DNA from: Membranipora membranacea
Taxonomy: Eukaryota > Bryozoa > Gymnolaemata > Cheilostomatida > Membraniporidae
Direction of reading: 5' to 3'
Assembly: GCA_914767715.1 (NCBI GenBank)
Contig: OU612065.1
Location: 16,308,001 to 16,372,000, forward strand
Length of the DNA stretch: 64,000 nucleotides
Shown: positions 33,601 through 47,700 of the stretch, piece by piece
Numbering within the stretch: the first letter of the stretch is position 1
Layout of the letters: each line of letters starts with the position of its first letter
Position numbers and translations under genes: made by a program
The notes under the pieces: model-generated
Databases searched by the model: none
Seen by the model: the letters and a program-made list of their open reading frames with translations, nothing else
What the model was told of the DNA's origin: nothing

Positions 33601-34110
33601 GTTCTTGATTGGCAAGCAATGTGTATGTATGCACTTCAGCAATGGGCAAATGTGTGGTGCATGTCCTTCAACGTTGACAAATGTTCAGTTCTTCCCTTCA
33701 ATCAGTCCCCGACTTCCCCTGATACCAACTATGTGCTAGACGGGACAACCCTAGAGACTGTGTGGGAGACTCGCTACCTAGGCGTCATTCTTTTAAGATT
33801 CATATCCACCCTCAAAGGGAGGGATAGTGTGACAGAGGCTCGTGAAAAACTAGAATTAGAAACCCTAGCTGATAGGCGAACAAAAATAAGACATGCTCTG
33901 TTACTTCGCCTGCTGTCCCATGAGGGAAACAATGAATCGCTCACATCTGCTTACGATGAACTTATAAACGATAGACCTGCTAATGTTGCAGTTACCAGGG
34001 CAGTGACTCGGGGAGATCCCCCCACGATATATGCTAGCAAATCAGTGTATTATAACAGCTTCTTACCAAAAACAGTTCGTGAGACCAAAGCAAAGCTGGG
34101 GTCACAGTGA
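33601..34110 (+). pseudogene. LINE reverse-transcriptase 3' fragment (CR1/L2/Rex-like)
   Basis: The frame resembles the thumb region of non-LTR reverse transcriptases: LQQWANVWCMSFNVDKCSVL, YVLDGTTLETVWETRYLGVI. After an apparent internal deletion near 33790 comes the usual C-terminal stretch LETLADRRTKIRHALLLRLL, which ends at 34110. There is no palm domain and no upstream endonuclease. It is therefore a short, dead, internally deleted 3' fragment. Its type differs from the Jockey/I-like element at 10894-16152. Confidence 0.8.
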
Positions 34111-35096
34111 TGACACTTATATTAATGCTTTGCAAAATAGTCGCAAGGCGACAGACCTGAATCACATGCTGGCTAAGGATTAAAATTAATTAGGCGTACC
34201 GCTTACGCAATGTTCTAGTACATGCTAAAGAAGAAGAGGTAAGAGGCACCCCTTCATATATATATATATTAATATAGGACAGGTCAGTCTAGCTAGTCTT
34301 GTCTAGCTAGGACTCACAGGTCTACTCCAAAACTTGGCACTGCTCCTTCAATCCCTCGGGACATTGGGATTGTTGGACTGCTTCCCCCTGCCTTGGGTTT
34401 TGGGGGGGGGGGCAATCCAACAATGTCCTACAATTTTGAAGACCTGTCCTGTGATAGGACTAACTAACCGAGTAGTGAGAAGATTACTGCATTTCCCAAC
34501 CATGTTTGTGTGCTTCTAGCCTTAAGTAAAAGGCCCCGTTTTTGTTTGGGCCATTGAGATAAGGCCATGTGCACCCACACAAAGCCAGGCGCTAGGAGAT
34601 GCAGTAGAGCTTGGTCATATAGAGCCTGATGGTGAAAATGAAAAACTAAAAATTTGGCCATATTACATACCCATCCAGAGTTACAAGCATGCACGAGCAC
34701 AAGTATACATGCTTATAATTCCATATGCCTGTGGGATTTCCTCTGACAATGATGTTTGACTGGCCCAGGGGTAGGGAGCAATCGGAAATTGCCAGAGACC
34801 TCGGTTTTTTGAGAAGACCGGTGAAAGAGACAGACAACTAGATTGGAAAAAGAATACAGGTAAGATGCTATGATGATAACATGGATAACATTGATAGGCT
34901 GTGTACTTCACTGCAGTTTGTGCACGACAAAACTGCCTGTGTTTTGACCTATTTCTGACAAAGGCTTTGATTATTGGTTGGTGGTTCAAGAACTAGAGTA
35001 GAACCTACTAATATCATTATCATCATAGCTGTTCATTCTAAATATCTGAACATTCCTTCTATCTGGTAGTCTGTCACTTTCGCAAGTCGTCTTCAA

Positions 35097-35167
35097 AACC
35101 TGGGTAGGGCCTATCTGCCAATGTTTGATTGCCCCAGTCAAACATTGCCAGAGGAGAGACCCAGGTT
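35097..35167. repeat. Hairpin repeat, AACCTGGGT family
   Basis: AACCTGGGT...GCCAATGTTTGATTG pairs with CAGTCAAACATTGCC...ACCCAGGTT around a four-base loop. A related half-site, AAACCTGGGTCT...GCAATGTTTGACTG, occurs at about 6973-7013 in the astacin gene. Looser relatives with GTCTACTCC and TTGGACTGC are at 34319-34440. Confidence 0.75.
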
Positions 35168-35712
35168 GTCGTGTAAACCTGTGGTTTCTTTTTTTTTAAA
35201 TGCTGCCATTCCTTGTCATCTGACCACTGGCACAATGCCGCAATCAAGGGACGACAAGAGTATACAACAATGTCTCTTTCCCGAATCTGATAGCTGAGTT
35301 GTTCGTAATATAACACAGGATAGACATTGTAGGGTATCACAGTTTGACAAATTATTCTGTTCTTTTGACTGTTCGTGACTGCCTTACTAGTCCTGCCTTA
35401 TATATATATCAATATTATAATATAATATTTGTAATGTTTTAAAAAACTCAGACTCAAATCAATCAAATTCAAGTACATCAATCTGATTTTAATCCCTGCT
35501 TTATTCTCTACAGTAGCTAGATAACTGCTTATACCACTTCACTGTGGCTAGATAATCTACGATTTATCCCATAAACTTTATTGTTTTCAAGGATTTTTCA
35601 TGAGGCGATTAGTGCAGTTCATACTGACAATGTGGATGGATTAAATCAAATCTCAACTCAAAAACTATAGGCTTACCCTCATGTATGATGATGATGATGA
35701 GCTGATACCACA

Positions 35713-38700
35713 ATGCCACCAAAGAAACAAAAGCAGCTTCCAGATGGGGTTGAGGAGGTACCTTACGCCTGGGAGCTGATCGATGATATATATGTGCCTG
35801 TAATATTCAGGCAGAAAACTAAATATGTACCTGTGCGGGTGGTGGAACTAAAGCTTCTCACAAGGTGGGCTTCATATTTACATACATAACTAGTTGTATG
35901 ATACACGAGCGATTATGTTGAATTCGATAATGATCTCATCTTTCTCCCTCGGCCATATCTTGCCTATATGGTCAGCTTAAACTACTGCTGACACAAAGAG
36001 AAATATGTGCTCATTGAAATCTGTAAGCTCAAAACTAGAGCAAGTCTGATCCAATTTGCCCTCGATCCCAACGTTCCCATTCTACTGGTGAGCTCAAACC
36101 GCATGATACAGTGCATTATCTAGCTCAAAACTAACAAAAAAACAAAATGTCAGGCTTGCCAACTAACGGGCAAATAATTTGAATTAATTGGTGTAAAGAT
36201 CAGTCACATAGTTACAATCTTACTAGTTGGAAAGAGTGACGTCATCACCTAGTGCGTTAATTTCATACCCTGATTTCGACAATCAGCTGGTGTTGATTAT
36301 TTACCCATAACTTCCGAGATATGAGCCTCAATTAGTTATCTTTGAGCTATACACAGTTCAAAGAGCACCCATTTCCCTGAGTGGCAGCAGTTGTTTAAGA
36401 ATTGACAGAGTATGCATTATAGGTCTTAGCCCCCTAGCCGCTCCTAGATGATAAATCTTTACAAGTTTACTCTCCAATACAAATTTAGCTCATTCTATCA
36501 TATATGTTTTACAGGTATCCACATAATATACCCGCAGAACTAAAGAAAGTACAAAAATGTCGCAGTTACTACATCAACGAACAAGAAGTCAAAGTTTTGA
36601 ATGAGATAAATCTCAAACAGTGTAAGAGCGAGTATGGCACGGAAAGCTTCAATGAAAATGACGTTGTTGTTGAGCTGGATGAGTTTAGAAAGTTTTTTGA
36701 CCTGGTAACTGATACAGTTATCAGCAGGGCTGCCATAGACATGGGCTTCACCAACGGAGGCTGGCTACAAGTTAACAACACAGTAAGTACTCTGTTACAA
36801 CCACTCCTGCATGATTTGGGTTACTAAGTCTTATAGCTTTAGAACAATGAACAATGGGAGAGGGAGTTCATTGCTTAGAACAAATCAAGACGATGTATAG
36901 TATAGTATGTCCATTGTGGTCCATTGTGCAGAATGCCTCTAACATATGATTCATCTATGATGGTTTTAAGATTATTACTGCAATGTTGACTTAGGCCAGT
37001 AACACAAACAATAGCTATAGATGATGCAGACATATTAAAAGAAAACAAAAGTTCAAATATATCAGTCAATATAGTCAATATAGTGAGGGTGAAAAAGCAG
37101 TATGTTACGAGCACAAGTATGGGGGAGTGACTCCGAATGCAGAAAATTGCATAACACCTTGTCTTTGTCTATGCTCAAAATTTGTCAGTAACTAGGAGTC
37201 CTTCCCGTCCACACTTTCAATTCACTTTTTTTTCCAGAAGAGAACCAACTTTTAACTGGTATAATGAAGCAGGTTGGGCTGTCTTAATAATGGCGAAATA
37301 TGTTAATTCAGGAGTCCCTCTCTTATGGTATCAGTGCTTAGTTAAAGGTTTTAAGGGATTGAAAAAAAAATTATTGGTTTGTTCTGGGGACTTCTTGCGC
37401 TCTGTAACGCCATTATCATCTAATAAAATGTTCTAAATGCTACATACAAAGACTTGACATGTTTTATTTTCACCTGTCAGAAAGCTGACTCTGTTTTCAC
37501 CTCATTAGGCATACCAGAGTCATATAAAATTACCACAACGTTGACAAGAGCCAGACTTGTCTACAAGTCATAAAAGTGATTAGTGTAAAATACACAGGGA
37601 AGCTTGATGACAGTCAACTAGCCCCTGAGTATTGAAAAGTTAATGCTTTCAATATACTGAGTGAAAACGCAATGTCTGACCTATTGCAAATATTCACAAA
37701 TTTTCATTAATCACAATGACAATATTTCATGCAGACAAACATTCCTATGATAAGGGTGGAGAGGACCAGGGTTAGACAACCTCAGTTCAAATCGTGTATG
37801 CGCCCATAAATGTTAACTGCCACATTAGTATATACCATAGACCTATTATACTGATTATACCGGAAACAAATAAACCTAATAACATTTAGGTTTCCCACAC
37901 GGTATCACAGGATATCGAGACTATAAATGAATGTGAGTTTTATCAACCTGTTTAGTCAGCTTTTAGGTGACGTCCATGTTTTTTTACAAATGGAGTCTCA
38001 CTATTATTCTGGTTCACACTTCTTCCCTTCTGTAGTTGCTATGCATTTCCTATCCTCACTTTAATTTGCTTGAATTACAATGATCCTTCTTCTGAGATTT
38101 TTTTTTATTTCACTGTCATAAATTTCATGCGATGAGAACATTTTTCAAAATCAGCCATCGAGAAAAAATGGGAAAATGACAGATTTCTATCAAAATGAAG
38201 AAATAATTAGTCAGAGAAAAATCAAGCATAAATCATTCGAACATAATTTGATTGAGATTGAATGATTTATGCTTGATGATTGAATGTAACGGCAATTAGA
38301 ACAGCTTTTGTATCCATAACATGATGAAGATAAGGGCTGTGTCTTACACAAATTGCAGCAGACCGCCGAGTCTGGCCACCAACAATATTTAACAGTCCGA
38401 GAGGATTTTGTGTAGAACAAGAAATTGAACTCTTGTCTGACTTCTTTTCATGTTGACTTTACATGATGAATAAGGATCTAGAATCTAGATGATAGCAGCG
38501 TCAATTCAGCGCATAAATATGCATTTGCCTGTGGAAGAGTCACGTTTTAAACCACAGCCAGCCCTTCAAAGCTTTTAAGGGCTGGCTGTGTTTCAAACAA
38601 GTGATTGGGATCTGACTGTTAACTTTAATAGATTGATCTAAATGATCCAAATATGAGTTTAGGTTATTTCATAGACTTAATAATATTATTTAGTCTAGGG

Positions 38701-41700
38701 TCATTTAGTTGCTGTGATATTGAAATAGTCCCCACATATCTGTGGGTCTGCCAAATTTGAATAATGAAATTAAACCCGAAACCTTATTAAAGTTTAAAAG
38801 CTGCAAGCCGGGTTGTGGGATGAGATAATTCAATAGTTGAACAATTCAAAGTACTACCACATTTCATAGATGTATCATTGTGCTTACTGCTGAGCTCTCC
38901 CACCAAAGTTGATCAAGTTGGGATTACAACTATGTGTTTTGTCAATGTAGGGTTCAGCCTGTCTTGTTATGAGTTGCTTCCCCTTTACTATTTAGCTTGA
39001 TAGGAGGAGAAAAAGGAACTCTTATGCACCTATGATCAAACTTTGGCCACTGGAATCAAAATGATAGAAATCTTCCTACATATAGATATATATCTCAGGT
39101 CAATATCACAGAGTTATCATGGAGACATAACATATAACATCAACAAATCTGAGAATAGACACCCTTTTCTGTAACTTCCAAACAATTTTCTTAAACAAAA
39201 CTTTTATGATTTATTCCTCGACTAAACAAAGGCTGCTTACCTAACCCCAGTACCACTTTTGTTTCCTCATGCAGGTATGCCCGTATGTATGGATAGCTAA
39301 TGTGAGACATGTACCATTTGAAGTTATCTCTCTCGCAGCTGAGCTTGTTGGTGACGATGACTCAGTGAAAAAAGTACTAGTGACAGACAAGCAACTCAAG
39401 TTCCTCAATAAGCTATGCTCTAAATCAAACAGGACATTCTCTTTTGATGACAATACTGAGCTCATATCTGTAAGTACTAAGTATGTATTGATAATCTGAG
39501 AATTGATAGCTCCACCACTGTTAGGCCTACTGGTAGGACAACCTTACTTCCTTTTTTGGCATCTTATGGCAAGATGAGACTCTTAGCTATTTATTAAACC
39601 AGGCAGTGACAGAATATTGATTAATAGCAAAATCTGTCAAAGAATGTGAAATGGTAAAGCTACGACAACTTCTAAATGTCCGGGATCGTAACAATGCCTT
39701 AGAAGAGGTTTCTGTGAGGGTGCAATCCTATTCTTGTTGATGCCAAAACTGACCAATGCCATGAATGCAACTTCATGGCTCTGGAGGAACACTCTGATAA
39801 TCTGCAAGTTCTCTATTGGGACAAAACTAGTTACGACTGAAACACTATATTTTATATAGTACCGTAAGGTCGCGTATTGTAACCACGCGGCTTGTTGGTG
39901 AACAGGCCTGGATTAATTTAGGAAACAAAACACAGATTTTAGCCATGGCACACCAGCAAGCCCCCTGTCATTGAACCACAATATTTAGCCGCCCAGGCAA
40001 TATAATGATCAAGAAATGTGCACACTATATGTAACATGCTAATGCCCTCCCACCACACTGCACAGACCTGACCCAAGCCCACAGCTGTCCTACTAACTTC
40101 TTCAAAACAAAACAGTATGATACATTTCTGCCTGCCATAATAATAGGAAATTGCATCGACTGATGAAGAAGAAGAATCCTGATTGGCTAATTATTTGTCA
40201 GATCGTTTCTTATTTGATGATAATTTTAGATAGTTCTGTAACGAGTCAACCAACCTTGACATTGACATTGTCAATACATTGAGCTCAACAATTTTATATG
40301 GCTCTTCTAAGGTTGGAGATTGCTAATAAAAATAAGAGATATTAGTCGCTGCTAGCTTGTTACAACTAGGGGTGGAACGACCTCTTGAGGTTGGAGTTGA
40401 ATTTCGGATATTTGACCTCGGATTCAACCACAAACCGGATCGGATATGTGTTATGTCTGATCCGAGATGATACGTTTTTAATCAACACTTATTAAGGATC
40501 ATTTATCTCACTAAAAATGACAAGGAAAGAAGTATGATAGTCATTAATTTGTGGTTCAGATTAGATAATGGAGTTTGGCTGAAAGCACTCAGTGGTGATC
40601 AATAGGCAATCAATACCTATCTTATTTTCATAGCTAATTATATTGTTGCTGATTAAATTTGATGGATGTGTTTTTCTGCTGAAATTGAGAGAAGCATCTT
40701 TACTCAGATCAATGTGAATAAGGACATAATTTTTGTCCAATGATGTTCCCTGTAACAAACTATCTAGTTTAATGTACAAGGTCATCCTCTTCTTCAAAGT
40801 AGGAGGACAATTCCTATCCTATGTGCAGGGAGTTTGTTCAAACTCAGTGATTACAAACATCGGGGTTTGAGCAATGAACTAACCTCATTGGTTTGAGTGA
40901 TCCTGGCATATTGAGTCAAGAGATCTTTGTACTCATTAAATGATACTTTCAAATAAACTGTTTGTGTGATCCTTGCACCGTGGCTGTTTGAGTGATAAGT
41001 TGGTCCTTGTAAAGTATTATATCCAAGCAGATACATGCGCATTTAAATTAGGGTAATGGTTCAGGGAAAAGATTGTTGACGCTGTTTATCCATGTATTCA
41101 ATGACCTTAACTGTATATTATGGTGCAAGAGTACAGCTGTTTGGACTTGGCGTTTGTACGCGTTATCCGGATCCGATCCGAGGTTGAACTTATCGACCGA
41201 TCCGATATCCGATCCGAGGTTGCCTAACCCTGATCCGTTCCACCCCTAGTTACAACTGCGTTGTATGTTCACTCATTAGCCACCTGTCTATAGAATTTGG
41301 AAACAATACCCTTATTATAACCGGTTTATGTCCTTATAGCCCTTATATGCCCTTATAGCCCTTATTATAAGCGGTATGCTTGACTAAGTTTTAACCACTC
41401 ATGGCCATTAACCACGCGGCTACAATACTCGACCTTACGGTATATCGAGTTGAATTTGAGTTGGTCCTCTATAGCAGTGTGAATTCATGTTCAAATAGAA
41501 CAGTCGTATGTAACTCAAATGAATGGATTTTTTGTAGTTGCTGTGGTTGAAGTTGAATGCCGAGCCCGTTATTCTGGAACTTCCCCCTGACAGCCCCTTT
41601 GATCACGCTACCTTTATAGATATACAGAGCAGCAATGAAAGTATACAGCGAATCAAATCTACAGCCAAAGAAGCTCTCAATGCATTTTACAATCATTCAA

Positions 41701-44700
41701 TCGTGGAGAGGTACAAAAATCCAGGTAGGATTTTCTGTAGCCTGCCGAGCAAGCCACTTGAACAGATGAGCATATGAACAAACTAACAACAAATAATAAA
41801 TGGTATAACTATTAAAAACTATTAAGTGGATTTGTTAAAAATGATAGTTAATATATAATATTTACTGTATATGCCATACTTTTCTGATTACTGAAGACAT
41901 CGATCGCGATGAAGCTGGCACTCCAGTTGCAGAGGAATCACCGAAGTCACCAGACCTAGATGCCGAATCAATAGATGATGAAGGAGAAACAGAAGAACCT
42001 AAGGAAACCGCTGATGAGGTCAGAGGTGTGGAACCTCTCGAACAGGAGGATACAACTACTAGCGATGTGAAAATCACACCTAATACATCCACCTCTGAAC
42101 AATCTGAAGAGGAAAGATGTATTTCTGCAGGCAGTGTTAGGAGTGACAACTCCGAACACCTCAAGGCTATACTGGGTAGGCATAACAAAATAAACATATT
42201 TCTTGTAGATGTGTTTTACCAAGCCTTTTCTCGTGGATATTGCTAACATGACTGATGTTCAACGACAAAAGCACTTGTGCAACTCCCCATCACCTCAGAC
42301 ATTTTAATCTTTCAGTATGATTTACTCTTATTTTCACAGATCAGCCTCCATCAAAGGATAAGAATCTCGAAACAAACAACACACAAGCAGCACTAACATC
42401 GCAAACAGAAAAACCATTTCGTTCGCAAGCGTCATCTAATAAAACAAAGTCTACAATCAAAGAAGAACGCAGTAATGTAAAGCAATCTACTACACCAGGT
42501 GGCACGCGTACCAAGTCTCCTGCTTATCCCCCTCCACCTCCTGATCCGATGGAGAATAGATACGCTCCAACTGGAACTATGATGGAACGTTACCAGATTC
42601 ATAGCATCAATAGGTCAGTCTGTGATAGGATACAATTCCATATCAATTTGCATATCGAGACAATTACAGCTTTGTTTCCTTCCCTCTCCTCCCCTGGTTG
42701 CTAAGTAAAGATTGTGGTGGACTATCTTGACTTACAAATATTGTTACTATGATCAGTCGTGTTGCTACTTGTTATATATTAACAGTATTGTTTAAGGTTA
42801 TGATACTAGCGTTGACCGATTTGGACATTTTATATACCGTTGGAAAGCTGCTGAGCTATTGGTCGCTAATTGCTCATCAAAAACGTGATTGGATGACGTT
42901 GTGTCATTTTATCGGAGAAATGAGGCCGAAAAGGCTGTTTTTAGCAAAGTGGATGGCTGCGCTACATTAATTACTAGAGAGTTCAAAACAGGTTACATTC
43001 ATTCTTAGAGACATAGTTCATCCTAATTTTAGGTTGAAAATAATATTTGATGAGCCCAAAGTGGCTTTTTACGTCAAGTCATAATGCGTATGGTTTTTAA
43101 CTTTGATGATATAATGCGAAATTTTAAGCAACGATTTGAGACAGTTTGAATAAAAAAGGGCAAAATTTTTTGCTTTTTTCCACTATATTGCTGTTTAAAT
43201 GACACACACCACAAATTTCAGCAGTATATCAAATTTATCAATATCAGCGTAGACCATCAAAGGTAAATACGTTTTGCGCCATTTATCAATAACGTCAAAC
43301 ATGCTGTCAAAAGGTCCAGCACCTTAGGCCAGACAAATTTATTTTGAAAATTCTCACATACGAAGCCGCTTTGATTAAGCATAGTGAAAACAGGAAATGC
43401 CAACAGAATATGGCACTATGTATTTGTCTTCCTCGAATTATACCACACAGAATGCCCAAAACAGCCAATTTAATGGGGCTTTTCAAGGTGTTTTTCGGCA
43501 TTCTGTGTGGTATAATTCGAGGAAGACTAAAACATAGTGCCATATTCTGTTGGCATTTCCTGTTTTTACTATGCTTAATCAAAGCGGCTTCGTATGTGAG
43601 AATTTTCAAAATAAATTTGTCTGGCCTAAGGTGCTGGACCTTTTGACAGCATGTTTGACGTTATTGATAAATGGCGCAAAACGTATCTACCTTTGATGGT
43701 TTATGCTGATATTGATAAATTTGATATACTGCTGAAACTTGTGGTGTGTGTCATTTAAACAGCAATATAGTGGAAAAAAGCAAAAAATTTGGCCCTTTTT
43801 TATTCGAACTGTCTCAAATCGTTGCTTAAAATTTAGCATCATATCATCAAAGTTAAAAAACAACATGCATTATGACGTGACATAAAAAGCCATTTTGGGC
43901 TCATCAAATATTATTTTCAACCTAAAATAAGGATGAACTATGTCTCTGAGAATGAATGTAACCTGTTGAGAAATTTGTAGCAATTAATGTAGCGCAGCCA
44001 TCCACTTTGCTAAAAACAGCCTTTTCGGCCTCATTTCTCCAATAAAATGACACAACGTCATCCAATCACGTTTTTGATGAGCAATTAGCGATCAATAGCT
44101 CAGCAGCTTTCCAACGGTATATAAAATGTCCAAATCGGTCAACGCTGGTATCATAACCTTAATGTAGAATACTTTGGAATCTATGTCTTCAAACGTAGAA
44201 TCTATGTCTTCAAACACTCACAAATAATGGCCTACATATCAAGAGGTACTTCAACATTTTTTTATAAAGAACAGGGAAGTAACATGACACAGCCTTTTGG
44301 ACTCAACTGCAACATCTGTTGGTGGTAGGGCCCTATATACTGCTGCTATGAAATTATTACTCTGCTTTTGACAATATGACTCACGTTTTGTCCTAGAACA
44401 GGGTCAGGTTTTGGTCACATTACTACTGTACGGTATGTTTATTGTTATGTAGAGTATAACGTTATGTCCTGCACAACGTGCTGTACAAGCGTTGTGTCTG
44501 TGACTCAACGCTTTATACTTTGTGCATTTCTTATTGCTGCAAGTCTTTCACGAGATTCAATATGTCCCTACTTTTGTCTTACAGTGAGAGTCGTTATTTT
44601 ACTGCTTCACTCTCGATGGTACGAGAGATTTCTCAGATTGAGCCTGCATTGGCAGTGCTACTCAAAGCCATACCATCAGCCAGTACCAAACTGGACATGG

Positions 44701-47700
44701 CTGCCTTGCAGCTTATTAGCCGATGCATCAACATCCAAGCAAAAGTTCTCAATCTGTTTAGGTAAGAAATATTTATCACGGAATACTCCGTAAATGTAGA
44801 GTTTTGGTTAAAATTCATCTAGAGCTGACAAGCCGTTAGACTAAATGATGTTACTTCTAAGTCAAGGGACCACTAGACTAATTATTCAAAAATTTTGAGC
44901 ACAGTGTATTTTATCTCCACTCCATTAATAAGCCTTATATTTTTACCTGTGTATCAGACTTAAGCCCATGTGTTTGATAAGAGGCAGATGTACCAATCAA
45001 GTATGTAGTTGAGTAAGTTAGTTATGTAAGTTTGAGTCTACTTGAAAAATACCCACAGCAAAATATTTCATTTCAAAAGAACATTGTTCATAAAGTGTCT
45101 ATGAAATATTTTATTTGTAAAATACCACTGAATTAGATTCTTCTCTTAGAATGGAAATAGTATCATAGCGTTATACGGTTAGACCACTAAACACAGGGAC
45201 CCATCTGACTGTTATCTGATTGGCTGTCCCTAGTAGCATGAATAATTAGCCTGAGAAATTGGCTTGTTTACAATGTTGCAAACAGTAATTATACCCCTAC
45301 AGTGTCGATGATTAGGGCATTTCTAGATTGGTACTAGGGACTGGCTATTTTTGCAAGCCCTTTGTTTTGCAAAAGAAAGCTAATGATGCTATTCCAGATA
45401 TGGAATTCAATGTAAAATACCATTAAGCGGTGACTCAGTTTTCAACATTGCAGTTAAATGTGACTCCATTGAATTTTGTAACTTCAGAAAATGTTGTTAT
45501 TTTACACAAAGTGCTCAGCAGATGAAGCCAACACAATTTTCTTAATACACTCCAGAAGCTGATCCCACCTCTTGTTCTGATAGCCATTGTGATCAGAAAC
45601 GAGAAGACTCCCACCATGATTGTTATGTAATTAAACACAGCTACATCATCATCATCAATACATCATCAATTTGCTATCAATCATATTTTAGGCTGGAAGT
45701 CAAAATTGAAATATGTGTTGACTACAATTTAAACACAGCAAAACAACAGATAGTACAGTTCTGTTTTATCTGTCTTGACAAGCTTTGTATGTTGGAGGGG
45801 GAAGCTGCCCCCTTCCCTGAAAAAACATTCAAAAGAGGCTATGGTGTGGCATAAAATATCTTTATTTGTAAAGAATATTCAAAGATCTGTCACTAAGAAT
45901 GTTTGTTTAGTTGTATCAACCATCAAAGATGAGACCAACTATCAACTCTCAAACAATCCAAGAACATCAGCGGTTATCGGTCGATTCTCCATGAGAGGAT
46001 AAATCCAAAATGAAATGGGAATTCTCAAATAAGTTCTATTCTATGATTTTATTAAATGTGTCACAATGAAGTTCAGTTTTGCTGTTATTATTGTTTCCAG
46101 TCGAGCATTTGGTGAGATGAAGGAACAGGAGCCATACAGGACAGGACTAGAGAGAGATTATCTACTTGAAGCCATGGCTGTTGTTCAGGATGCAACAAGA
46201 AACTTTGCATTTTGGAATGCCTCTGCGCACAAGGTCTCATTAGGTATGTGACTTGCCTGGTTAGCACCAATGGTCTAAATGATCATGTGATATGCCTTTG
46301 TATTCTTTTATTACAAAATAACATGTATTCACCAGCACCTTATGATCGACCGTGTCATTGAAATGTTGAATTTTGTACTAATGAATGCATAATCAGTCCT
46401 GTTAATATTTTAGCATACCATTCTGAACACCTTGTTTTCTCTCCATATTTCATTAAGTCTATGGATCACAACAGCAAACCAACCGCTAGAAATACAGAGC
46501 AAATAAAACAATTTGCATCTAATTTTTTTACAGGTGGAGCTGAGAGGATAAATAACTCACTAGTAACAGCTGTGCTTTCTGACCATCCTTACTCATTCCT
46601 CAGATCGCCTGATATTGTCCACTTTATGGTGTCAGGTGTTTTTGGTGCAAGGACTCTTCCTGGTGCCAAAAACTTCCGATTTCTTCAGGTATTTATTGCA
46701 AAAAGTTTTAAAAACTTGATTTTTGTGTATTGGAGCAAGAACTTTGTCCCCAAAATTGATTTTGAATTTCGATCCTGAAAGTTGATTAAGTTTCCTTTGC
46801 AGTTTGTGTGCCTTATCATTTGATTTGGGAGCCAGAAGAATTAGTTGAAATTTCAGTACTATACATTCAAATCACATTGTTACTATTAGCCTTCCATATG
46901 CATTTTGTTAATCTTTTATTCTTCCCAAACACACTTTATGTATTTCTCTTTTAAGGATGTGATGAGTATAGCTTTCATAGCTGCTGGGATGACAGATTTG
47001 AACCCTATGGTCTCTTATGCTATAGTATGTAACACATTTGATGAGTTGGTATGCTCACTGATGAACTGGTGTCAGGTGGTGTCCATATCTCCGGAGCATT
47101 TAGAGATGATGGATTTTGTCACTCTCACTTATAAACTTTATGAGAATGTATACGCTGATGTTAAGTTCACACCCAGAGATATGAGGTTACCAGCTCCTGC
47201 TATGAGGCCAGGCCGAACCCAGCAACACCAAACTAGCGTTGCCCCAAAGTTAGTAAGTCAGCCAAGCACCAAGACCATGCAGCAAGCCGCTCAAATGGGG
47301 CATCAAAGCCCACCGAACTTCTTCCCAGCCACACACTCTCTGAACTATGGACAACCTATCATGAGTGTTGGAATGCCACCTCTTAGTCGTGCGCCTCAGT
47401 TTCAGTTGATGCCAAGACTAGGTGTACCACAGTCAATAGCTCCTGCTTCATCTGCTGGATTTCAATCATCTCTCCCTCCTCAGGTCCCTACTGGGCACCC
47501 ACCACCACCACCTTACCCACAAGGTATGCCTCATTTACAACCAGCTATACCTGTTGTAAATTCCCCAACACCAGGTATACTCACACCTGAGCCATACAGC
47601 CGTCCTGGCAGCAGCGCCTCTGGGGCGGATTCTGATCTGAGAATATCATCTGTGACATCACTGGGCGGCCCCTCCAGTCAGCTACTGCTACCTGCACCAC

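Larger units (their letters stand above)
31911..35712. other. Intergenic region, divergent promoters of PCMTD and gene 5
   Basis: PCMTD reads left from 31910 and the next gene reads right from 35713, so both promoters should be here. No TATA box could be assigned. It contains a possible orphan first exon (32577-32623), a dead LINE fragment (33601-34110) and two hairpin repeats (34366-34430 region and 35097-35167). An AT-rich patch is near 33105-33140. Otherwise nothing was recognised. Confidence 0.5.

Noticed and set aside
43307-43646. Two similar 100-residue frames on opposite strands
   Set aside because: They are the same sequence in the two arms of the 42795-44159 palindrome, in an intron, without other coding signs.
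46905-46955. Upstream Met at 46905 as a start of a separate 408-residue gene
   Set aside because: The acceptor TTTTAAG at 46955 joins in frame to exon 46534-46688, so the open frame is the last exon of gene 5.
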